Shown here one piece after another: positions 44,900-53,849 of a stretch of 64,000 nucleotides of DNA; the first letter of the stretch is position 1, and each line of letters begins with the position of its first letter. The stretch lies in the NCBI GenBank assembly GCA_047967505.1, contig CM106539.1; one strand, written 5' to 3'. The notes below the pieces were generated by a model. That model had not been told where the DNA came from, ran no database searches, and saw nothing but the letters and a program-made list of their open reading frames with translations. Source of the DNA: Dipteris shenzhenensis. Taxonomy: Eukaryota; Polypodiophyta; Polypodiopsida; Gleicheniales. The position numbers and the translations under genes were made by a program.

Positions 44900-45440
44900 G
44901 TCGCCAAATGCTTTGATGTTGCAGTTGGACTAGTTCTATCAAGGAGAGGGTGAGATGGTCTCTACGTTGGCAATCTGATATGAAACTTTATGGACAAAGT
45001 ATAAAAGGGCAGCTTTGCGAGCTGTGGCATCTACATCATCGGCCCCTCAAAGTCTCTCAAGGATGGAGCACTTAAAGATGAGCAAATTTGTTATGGCTTT
45101 GGAGCCTTATCTTTGCTCAAAAGTAATGAGTAAAGATCCAACAATATACATGGAGGCACTTCGCATTGCGACCAAGAAAGAAGCTTCTCTAAAGATCGAA
45201 TCCTCTTTTGTGTCTTCAACAGCTTCAACTTCTATGGTGGAGGTAATGGGTAGTCCTTAGGTACCAAAGTCCTCTAAGTTAGATCATAATATCTCCTAAT
45301 TGATGGTAGAGTTTGCTGATTTGAAATTGCATTTGGTTAATGCATGAGAACCTAGAGCACCAAAGAGTGAAGATAGAGCTGTTCCAAAGCAAAAACATTT
45401 CTCATCATCAAGGAAGATTTCCACAGGGCTAAAGATAGCA
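44900..45440 (+). pseudogene. Captured retroelement gag fragment inside the transposon
   Basis: Encodes LKMSKFVMALEPYLCSKVMS and YMEALRIATKKEASLKIE, then LMVEFADLKLHLVNA, a gypsy-type gag segment without any pol or LTR nearby. The same fragment is in copy B (59,341-59,640), so it was there before the inverted duplication. It may be a passenger rather than a functional gene. Confidence 0.55.
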
Positions 45441-45477
45441 AATTAATGAGGTAGAAGTGAGAACCAAATCAGACACA

Positions 45478-45970
45478 GGAATTTGCAGCAAAACGCGATG
45501 GGAGACCATTTGGAAAATATAAAGCACTCTCCTCGCATTTTGTTGCAAATTCTCCAGTTCTGTTCATGTGCATGTCAAATCAAACACTAGGTTCATCTAA
45601 GTGATTCCTGGACACTATGATCTCATATGCAAGAGAAATGCTAGAGCTGAGTGAAACTTTTCATGAGGAATGTGTCAACAACAGGAATTTGCAGCAAAAT
45701 GCGATATGGGCTATTTAGAGATTTATAAACCACTCTCCTCGCATTTTGTTGCAAATTCTCAAGTTCTGTTCATGTGCATGTCAAATCAAGCACTAGGTTC
45801 ATCTCAGTGATTCCTGGACACTATGATCTCATATGCAAGAGAAATAATGGAGCTGAGTGAAACTTTTCATGAGGAATGTGTCAACAACAGGAATTTGTAG
45901 CAAAATGCGATATGGGCTATTTAGAGAATTATAAACCACTCTCCTCGCATTTTGTTGAAAATTTCTAGTT
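45478..45970 (+). repeat. ~206-bp tandem repeat, three units, each with a hairpin
   Basis: Three units starting near AGGAATTTGCAGCAAAA and sharing TCATGTGCATGTCAAATCAA and CACTATGATCTCATATGCAA. Hairpins start at 45,480, 45,686 and 45,892, exactly 206 bp apart. The third unit is the most diverged. Confidence 0.85.
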
Positions 45971-46438
45971 TCTATTCATATCCATCTCCAATCTAATTCC
46001 TGGGTGATTTACCACATTCTAAGACAGTATAAATTAAAAATGTAACAAGAAGGATGGAGCTGAGTGAAGACATTTGGACATCAAAAATCCAATGGATGGA
46101 AGAAATATATGTAAAAAAACATTGAAACCAATCTAGAATTCTGACCTTTTTTTTCCTTTTCCATGTTGTTGGAGTTGCACTGGTAAATCTCCTGCTCTTT
46201 CACTAGCTTGAACTCTGCACTCTAGGTAACCTGAAGATCTGGCAGTAGTAGTAGTCTTCAGGCAGGTTGCAGTCTGGATGGAGTGTGCTGGGTAGGAAAG
46301 GATCAGAGAGAAGGAAATGGAAGATGCGAGGGTCGTGGCAGGGATGAAAGATTGGGAGGCAGGGGAGGGAAGAGTGGTTGTGGTATTGATTATGAAATCA
46401 TGAATGGCACAAGTTCCAAGGCATAAAGTGTACTTTCA

Positions 46439-46513
46439 CACGTGCCAAATTTCAAACTCCAAGAGATCTGGGTCCCATCCACACGTGTGAAAAACGACTA
46501 CATTCCACACGTG
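46439..46513 (+). promoter_or_regulatory. Three CACGTG (G-box) motifs upstream of the histone-Ulp1 gene
   Basis: CACGTG at 46,439, 46,482 and 46,508, the last two inside the palindrome CACACGTGTG. G-boxes bind plant bZIP/bHLH factors. They sit just before the probable 5' UTR exon and are conserved in copy B (58,075-58,165). Confidence 0.5.
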
Positions 46514-46514
46514 T

Positions 46515-46709
46515 GGGATTTAGAAGATGCCTTATTTGTATTTTCACTTATTTGTGGTATCCTGTTTTAGACCTCTTGCCCTCCAGTCTCTGCTCTCTTT
46601 CCTCCCTACCTCCATACTCTACAACATCAGCATCCTGTCTAGCAGCACAGGTTCATCCTCAGCACAGGTTACTCATCAGCAGCACAGCACATCCACAGAT
46701 AGATTCCAG
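46515..46709 (+). other. Probable non-coding first exon of the histone-Ulp1 gene
   Basis: A pyrimidine-rich stretch ending AGATTCCAG|GTTAGT, a good donor site. The acceptor TTTTTCAG at 47,382-47,389 leads straight into the exon with the histone ATG (47,394). An intron in the 5' UTR is common in plant genes. The transcript start is not visible. Confidence 0.45.
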
Positions 46710-47393
46710 GTTAGTAACAATGGGTTCTCCCCTTAGTCTCTGCAATCTTCTTGTCTACAATAGAAAAAATCCATCCTGCATGGAAATGCATAGACTCAAG
46801 TCAAGACAGAGAAATCACTGTAGGAATGCAGATCTTCAAGTGTGATATTTGCATGTGAGGGTAAAACTGTACTTATGGGTTCTCCCTTCAGCCTGTGCAC
46901 ACTTCTTGCCTTCCATAGACTCAATCCATCCTGTATGGTTATGCAAACACCTTCAAATGACTGAAGGCATATTCCAGCATGCTGCCTCATGAATTTGCAG
47001 CAAAACGCGAGGAGAAGGCCTTAGGAATTTCAAACAGCTGAAATCGCGTTTTGTTGCAAATATTGAAATATTGCTTCATCAACCCCTGTCATTCTGGTTT
47101 TGTGACTTCCATAGTTATCCGTAGTTGTAATCTTCTTGCATAAACTCCATTCATACTGTATTTAGTTGTAGAGACAGAGAAATCACTGTAGGAATGCACC
47201 AGCATGTCATTTCAAAAATTTGCAGCAAAATGCGATGTGGACTTGTTTGAAATTTCAAATTGCTCATATCGCATTTTATTGCAAATTTATCTATATTGCT
47301 TCATCCACCCCTGTGATTGCCTTTTCTTTGTCAAAACATGTTCTCCATGTCTGTGATCTCTTTCCAATCCTTTGTATGTAGTTTTTCAGAGTG

Positions 47394-49487
47394 ATGGCAA
47401 GAACCAAGTCAACTGCAAGGAAAGTTGGCAAAGGGCCAGGGCTTGCAGCAACAGCAGCTGGGGCAGGTACCAAGAAATTTAGTGTGCCTCCAAAGGGAAG
47501 AGCTGCACATGGTAGGAAGGGTAAGCCAATGAGCCTACTCAAGCAAAAGGCCAAAAGATTGAATCATGGTGCAAGTATGCTAAGGGAGATCAGGAGGTAA
47601 TAGAAAGCTATAGGCTTTGCAATACCCAAGGCACCTTTTCAAAGACTGGTGAGAGAAATTTGTGACAGTTGGAACCTTGGGTTCAGGTGGAACAGAATTG
47701 CCATTCTTTCCTTACAGGAAATGGCAGAGGATTACTTGGAAAAATATTTTGAAGATGCAATGCTTGTAGCAGCCCATGCTCACAGGGTGACTTTGATGGC
47801 CAAAGACTTCAACACTTTGTCCAGAGTGAGATGGCGGTATGACAAGCTTGTTCATCCTGTGGAATGGCAGGACATAAAAATGAGAGACATATTGCTAATT
47901 CCACCTACAAGGAAGTTGAAGGTTGATGAGGTAAAGGTTGTTGAGGTAACGCACTCAAAGAGGGAAGGCTGCTTATGAGGACTCACTGAAGCAGCAAATA
48001 AAAGAAACAAAATCTGTTATAGATGTGGAGACTGGAAAGAAGGAGCTACAGATACATAGAAGGTTGCAGGAGCTGGGCCCTGATGTAGTTGTCCATATTG
48101 AGGATGAAGTTTTAGTGAATGATTTTGACTTGACAAAACAATGCTTAGCAGCATTGGCTCATAAGAATGAGTATTGCTCAGATACTATCATTCTTGCAAT
48201 GCTCTAGTAAGTGTCTATTATTTTACATTTTTTGCAAATCAATCCTCCTTGTGCCTCGTTTATAATCTACCCTAATTATTTTTTGGTCCTATGCAGCATG
48301 ATGAGAAGCTGGCTTCACCCCTCTGTACAGCATACAGTCCATATCATTGATCCTGCCATTTCTTCTAAATTAAGAGATGCAAAGGAGACTCCCATTAGTA
48401 TTTCCAGCTGGTTCAAACACTGCAATTTTCAAGTAATTGATGTTTTGCTACTTCCATACCATAGCAGGTATGTGGGTGACTACTTCTTTTAAGATTCTTC
48501 TTTAAGATTGGGAACTCTTGTAGCCTTTGATTTCCTTATGCAGTGACCATTGGAGTTTTGTTTCTATTGACATCTAGCAGAAGCAATGCTTTCTATTCAA
48601 CTCTCTAAAAAACACACACAGAGAGCTGAAATTGTAAGTGTTGTGTGTGCTTTTTGAACTTAAAACTTCATTATTTTGATATCATACTAACTAAATTATA
48701 CATATTGCAGTTGTATTAGAAGGCTTTTAGATGCATTGGATCACTGTCCTCCAAATGTCTCTCTTTTGGATTCAATTGAGCCAATAAGTCTAGAGGTAAA
48801 AAGTCTATTAAATGCTATGTCTTTGAACTTATTGAATAATTTTGTTTTGTGCAGATGCTAACAGTTTCTAACATCTTTCCAACTGTACAGACACCACAAC
48901 AAAATGATTCAAGTGGCTGTGGATGGAGAGTGCTGATCAATGCAAAATATCTACTTTCAAGCTACTTTGAGAAGGAACAGCCAGACCTTGTAAGGAAAAA
49001 TACTTTTCATTTAGCTTGAAGATAATTCATAATGATACAAAGTGTTCTAAATTATCCTCTGCCATTGCAGATGAAAGAGGATAGCTTCAGCTCCAACTAT
49101 GTACATAATTTTAGAGCTCATACAATTTGGAGGTTTTTGAGCTATGCCTCCCCCAAACCTATTGTACCAGCTACTGTGGAGCTGGGTGAGAGCTCTAAAG
49201 TACAAGAAGGTGTCATACACCTTGATGCCACAGATGAAGCACCTAATGCTGAGGACCAGAAGCCACAGGAGCAATCACATAGTGCTGAGGAGGAGAAGAC
49301 ACAGGAGCAAAGACCTGCTGCTGATGTTGTTGAAGAGAAGGTGGAGAAGCAGCAAAGAGATGCTCCTGGGGCAGTGGAGGAGACAATGGAGCAACACCAA
49401 CATACTGCACAGGACAGGATGGAGCAGCAGAGAAAAGATCCTCCAAAAAATGTAGAGCAGCCTCTGGATCAAGCTGTACATAAATAG
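47394..49487 (+). pseudogene. Histone H3 (CENH3-like) fused to a Ulp1/SENP-type cysteine protease
   Basis: Six coding exons, 47,394-48,206, 48,297-48,467, 48,544-48,633, 48,711-48,795, 48,891-48,989 and 49,071-49,487; every GT-AG junction keeps phase, about 557 codons. The first exon is a histone H3: tail ARTKSTARKVGKG (K4 and K9 contexts kept), SMLREIRR, PFQRLVREI, LSLQEMAEDYL, KYFEDAMLVAAHAHRVTLM, AKDF. The EDYL, FEDAML and RVTLM.KDF signatures are those of plant CENH3 rather than canonical H3, although loop 1 has the canonical length. Exons 3-6 are a C48 protease: His in SSDHWSFVSIDI, the FNSL position where Asp is usual, and PQQNDSSGCG with the oxyanion Gln and nucleophile Cys. A Glu/Gln-rich tail follows. 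Breaks: TAA and TAG after REIRR, one extra G near 47,970, TAG after SFVSIDI. Both halves share one exon apart from that 1-nt shift, so a fusion is likely. Confidence 0.85.
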
Positions 49488-49687
49488 AAAATGGATGTTA
49501 GAAATATGTTCTACATATTTAACTAAACAGTTCTGTACAAAATCTTACTTGATTGAATACAAAACCTTTGTTTATGGAGTCTGTGTTATCTCAATTTTTA
49601 AATTTTCGATGTCTTTGCGTTTTATGGAGCTCTCTCTTCTTTTGAGCAACTGCAAAAAAGCAATATGAATCAGAGTGGTAAATTAAA

Positions 49688-51011
49688 CTAATAGCAATGC
49701 TTAATGAGACTAGGATAAATCAGATGGTGTACCTTTCTATTGTTGTAGATAAATAAAAAGTCGTTTGAGATAGAACCTTCTGTCTCAAACAGAATGTCAC
49801 TGCGCAATTGAGCTAGGGAGCAACATTCTCTTAATGAGATATTGACTAGCACATCACCATTCTCAACAACATCAATATCAATAAGTTTATTTTCTGCACC
49901 AAAAGAATCTTCATCTTGATCCATTGGGACGAGTTTTGTGCCTAGCATTCGACTGCGCTTGTAATAAAAAGAGAAAATAAAATTTTGTGATGCAACCATG
50001 TACTTCAGTTGCATAGAAGGTTGGACAACCTCACAAAACACTGAACTACATGTCTTCTTATCCCAACCTTTATCCAAAAATTGTGGCATGCATGCCGAAT
50101 TTGTTGCTTTAACTGTGAACATTGTTTTTGAAACCTTCACTGGAAAGGTATTAAACAAGTCCACAAAAACTGTGAGAGGCATGCATAAAGAAATTTTTAC
50201 TATCCTAGTGGCAATATTGGGCCTCAGAGCTTTCTGTACTTCTGTAAAAAGCTTCGCCCTATATGCCTCTACAACACTAGAATGTGGGTGAGGCCAATCC
50301 ACTGAATTCCATGCCGGAAGGTCTTGTTTTATTAATACACCATGTGTGTTAGCTTTGTCCAGCAACTGATAAAAATGATCAGTAAAAAATATACCCGATT
50401 GAGCTAGCTCTGTTGCACATCGACCTTGGTATTGTTGTTCTCCTATCGATCCATGCAGAACATCTATAAATCCCAGAATACAATCGATGTTTTGCCATGT
50501 CTCATACGATGAAGGATATAAATCTGAAATAAAACAACACAAGAATGTCAATAAGCTAAGAGAGAAAGCTTCATCTTAAAAATCCATACACCTCGTAAAG
50601 AAAGAAACCACAATAGAAAAATATACAATTAGGCCTGTGTTGCGGAAGATTTTTTGGATAGTCTCGGAAGATAAGTTCTTTATGCATGTACACATGCTGA
50701 ATCAAAACTTCTTTCATGGATATCTTCCCTTTGGTGATTTTAAAATCTCGTACTCTTCCCTTCCACGACGCCAAGAAAATGTTTTTTGTCTGGGGTCTTT
50801 TTTTTTTGCTAGTTTGCATGAGCACCCATGCTCCTTTCGAAACACTAAACCTTTCCCAAGTTCCTTCCGTTTTGGCTGTACTTGAATTCTCTACCGACGA
50901 AATAGAAGAAGCAGGTTGACGGGGTAAGGATGTTTGGTATAATTCTGCCTTCGCAGCATTATCATCCACAGAGCATCTTCCACAAGAACGGCCGTGGTTT
51001 TGGTTCACCAT
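49688..51011 (-). CDS. Unknown transposon-encoded protein, two exons
   Basis: ATG at 51,011 (MVNQNHGRSCGRCSVDD). Exon 1 runs to about 50,623 through KGAWVLMQTSKKKRPQ and ASWKGRVRDFKITKGKISM. A donor AATT|GTATAT and the acceptor TTTATTTCAG near 50,526 join it in phase to exon 2 (LYPSSYETWQNIDCILGF, ending IYPSLIKHCY at 49,688). The C-terminal part (LAQLRSDILFETEGSISNDF LFIYNNRKV) resembles the short ubiquitin-like-fold repeats seen in some uncharacterised proteins, but I cannot name the family. Unlike the other genes here it shows no stop inside the proposed exons. It converges with the histone-Ulp1 gene and is absent from copy B, which ends earlier. Confidence 0.6.
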
Positions 51012-51474
51012 GGAGATTTTCTGAATCTGTAACAATAGCAAAGTAATGTAACTAAGATAACAATTTGAAGTTTCAAGAAAGAGAAAGTGGGCAGACAGAC
51101 AGTTGACGAGAAACATCCTATTCTATGCCAAACAGGATCAAGGGAGTAGTTTTGGAAAAGAAAGGCTACTGCACAATGAGGCAATGGTGTAGAATGGTAG
51201 ATAGACCTTTCACACGAAAGGCAGCACAACATTTGAAAGTTCAAAGGAAGGTGGAAGCGGAAAGGCCCTTGTCAGATAAAATGTCAGTTTAGATTCTATC
51301 TTCTTGTCCAAAGATCTTCTGAGAATAAAAAACCAATCTCCACATTAATGTAGCACGCTTGTACCTACATAAAGTATTATTTCTTTTTTCTATTTTCTCT
51401 TATTTTCGTGAATTTTCAATGTTACGTTGGCCCTCTATTGATTGGTTGAGAGCTTATTTTTCCAAACGGTAAAA

Positions 51475-51506
51475 GGCCCCAAAATGAGCTCCCTTTTTTC
51501 CTAATG
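51475..51506 (-). repeat. Right terminal inverted repeat (32 bp)
   Basis: GGCCCCAAAATGAGC to CCTAATG, the complement of 38,741-38,772 with two mismatches. Followed directly by the other half of the host repeat. Confidence 0.93.
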
Positions 51507-52039
51507 AGCATGGCAGTTCAGTTTTACTACTCTGGATGATTTTACTTCGTATGGAGTCTGGACCTAATTGACCCGTTGGGGGGGTAATGCTACAAAAGAA
51601 CTCTATCATCATCATTTTAATTTTAACTGTAAAACTATTGTGTATATAGCTATGAAGAAGTTCACTGCTACAGCTTGCAACTGTAACGATAATCTAATGC
51701 CGACGCCGGACTTCGGAATAGAGAGTGTGCAGGACTAATTTTATTGGCTTGTTGGCGTAAATTGTAATGCAACGAAGTAACCATTATTATCATACAGCTT
51801 GTGCATTCTTTCAGAGTTGTTTAATATAGCTTGTCACGTTCCCTACTGCATGAGCTTGCAAATTTGGAAGTGTAATTCTATGCCGACTCAGTGTAGAGTG
51901 CGAAAGAATAATTACGAGAGAAGTACAGCTCATAGGACGTCGATTATTAGGGCCTGTGCTCATGGTGGCAAAAATGAGACACTGGTTGCAATTCACAAAA
52001 GGCCACAAATGCGACTTCAAAGGTCAAAAATCCAAAAGT
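51507..52039 (-). repeat. 0.84-kb dispersed repeat, right half of the interrupted copy
   Basis: Complement of 27,280-27,821. Ends TCCAAAAG at the same edge as the uninterrupted copy, after which GC-rich Harbinger sequence begins. Confidence 0.9.
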
Positions 52040-52350
52040 TGGAGGGCTAGTGCGACGCCAGGATAATGCACAGGCTGCGCACTAGTGGCCCTGCGTACCC
52101 GGCCAGTTCCCACGCACAGCTGAGAGATGCGCCCCCGGTGGCCCCTTGATGCAGTTTCCACGCTCAAGTGTGCATCGATCGCCAGTTTTCCCTCCCCTAC
52201 CTCAAATCTGTTGCATCCCTCTGCTGTTCCTCTATCTCAGCGTCACCCAACATCCCTCTCACTTTTAGATATGCCTGCTCCAACGATGCTAGCACTGCCA
52301 CCCACCCAGCATCCCTCCCGCTTATGGTAGATCTGCCTTCTCTGTTCGCC

Positions 52351-53651
52351 ATGGCTAGCCCAGAGCAAGTGAAGCTCTTGCTAATGTCTATGTTGGGGAT
52401 GCTTACGACAGTCCTTACCATCCACGTCAGGCAACGCCAAGCTGTGCCTCTTCACCATGCCATTCCAAGAAGGGCGACCTATGGAGTGAGGAGATTCGAG
52501 CAGTCTCTCTCTTCTCAGCTTTCCTTCATGCTCACCTGCATGTTCCGTCAAATGAGAGAGACACTACTCGACATTCTCTCTCAAAGTAGCATGATCTCGG
52601 AGTTCTATGTCAAGCCCAGATCTCTCGAGTGGTGGAACCACTATGTCATGGCTACCCGTGGAGATGATGCCCGATTCCAAGAAGTCTTCAGATTGCCACT
52701 GCAGCAGCTGTTTCAAGAGTTGAGTGCTTTGCTTCGAGAGGAACTACAACAAGGTGACATTCTGGCAAGAGTAAGTGGAAGACTTGTTCCGGAGGGAGAA
52801 GCAACTGGCGGTAGCACTCCTCCGATTAGCAAGCGGAGTAAGATTTATTGAGATTGGTGAGCATTTTGGCCGGGGTAAATCCACTATCTCTAAGCTTGTC
52901 TGTAAGTTCATTGATGCATTGGTTCTTTATCGCACACGGTTCATCTATTGGCCACGAAACACCACACCTTGCAAGAGTCAAGAGAGGCTTCTTCGACCAG
53001 CAATGATTTCCAAATTGTTGCGGAGCCATTGATGTCAGCCACATCATCATGGACCTACCTCAAGGCGAGAATAGGGATGATTGGTGCGACCGGAATAAGA
53101 ATTACTCCATGACCATCCAAAGTGTTGTGGATATGGATCTTCGTTTCATGGATGTCTTTCCGGGCTGGCGAGGATCAGTGAATGACAAGCGGATTCTACA
53201 AAATTCATCATTTATGCGTTAAGTGGATGAAGGTGTTTACTTGAGTGGTGATCCTTTTGTGGACGGTCGCTTCTCCATTCATGTCGTTGCTGATCGTGGA
53301 TACACCCTCAAAGATTGGTGCATGATTCTGTATGTTCTCCCCAGCACAGTCTTACAATAGCAATTCAACTTCTTTAAGTCATCCACTCACATCGTGGTTG
53401 AGAGGGCATTTGGGAGACTCAAGGTAGTGTGGAGATATTTGAATGGAAGGGTCATATGCCCTGAGACACGCAGGCTATCACGAGCTATAGTGGCTTGTTG
53501 CATCCTCCACAACATGATGATAGACATGGACATGGACCTGGATGAGGAGAGTGAGGTGGACAAATACCCCCCTCGTGTTGCTCTCCTAGTGCAAAGGACA
53601 AATACCATTGCTTTGAGAGACTCCTTGGCCACCTATGTTTGGAGGGAGTAG
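52351..53651 (+). pseudogene. PIF/Harbinger transposase (DDE_Tnp_4)
   Basis: Probable start MASPEQVKLLLMSMLGML at 52,351. A frame change near 52.8 kb leads into KQLAVALLRLASGVRF and the helix-turn-helix-like GEHFGRGKSTISKLVCKF, and another near 53.0 kb leads into the catalytic domain. First Asp in CGAIDVSHI (about 53,030), then PGWRGSVNDKRIL (usual GSxHD, here ND), second Asp in VVADRGYTL (about 53,293), and Glu in VERAFGRLKVVWRYL (about 53,400), followed by IVACCILHNMM. It ends TYVWRE at 53,651. In-frame TAA (about 53,220) and TAG (about 53,357) also break it. Confidence 0.88.
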
Positions 53652-53849
53652 ACTTCTTTTCTTGGTTTTGCTATCGTGGCATGACATGCTCTCATATGCA
53701 CTCACACATGTGGCTACATTTTGTATCTTATGAGGACACTTACCTCACTACATTTTGTATCCTTGTGAGAACTTTTTGCATCCTCGAGTGGAATGCCTCT
53801 ATCCTTTGTGATGATAAATAATCAACATAAACCTTATTTTGTATTATTC

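Larger units (their letters stand above)
45480..47287. repeat. Five 71-72-bp hairpins around the histone gene promoter
   Basis: At 45,480-45,551, 45,686-45,757, 45,892-45,963, 46,992-47,062 and 47,217-47,287. Each has arms AATTTGCAGCAAAAYGCGA and TCGCRTTTTGTTGCAAATT with a loop of about 35 bases. The first three precede the promoter and the last two lie in the 5' UTR intron. Arm and loop lengths are constant while the loop sequence varies, as expected if the fold or the arm motif matters. Copy B keeps all five. Confidence 0.85.
38741..51506 (+). mobile_element. Large (12.77 kb) TIR DNA transposon encoding a DDE protein and a histone H3-Ulp1 fusion
   Basis: The ends are fixed by comparison with the uninterrupted repeat at 27.28-28.1 kb: the flanks join exactly (CTAG|AGCA) when 38,741-51,506 is removed. 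The 32-bp inverted termini begin CATTAGG. The content, left to right, is a four-exon DDE transposase candidate (+), an unknown multi-exon gene (-), a captured gypsy gag fragment, hairpin repeats, the histone-protease gene (+) and another unknown gene (-). No reverse transcriptase or integrase belongs to it. I cannot match the gene set to a named plant superfamily. The Ulp1 cargo is known from several large eukaryotic DNA transposons; a histone is not known to me in any. Confidence 0.88.

Noticed and set aside
47597-47718. An intron from GTAATA after REIRR to CTTACAG before GAAATGG in the histone exon
   Set aside because: Both sites look plausible, but the enclosed sequence encodes KAPFQRLVREI and the start of helix 2, which align with H3 without gap. 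The stops are better explained as mutations.
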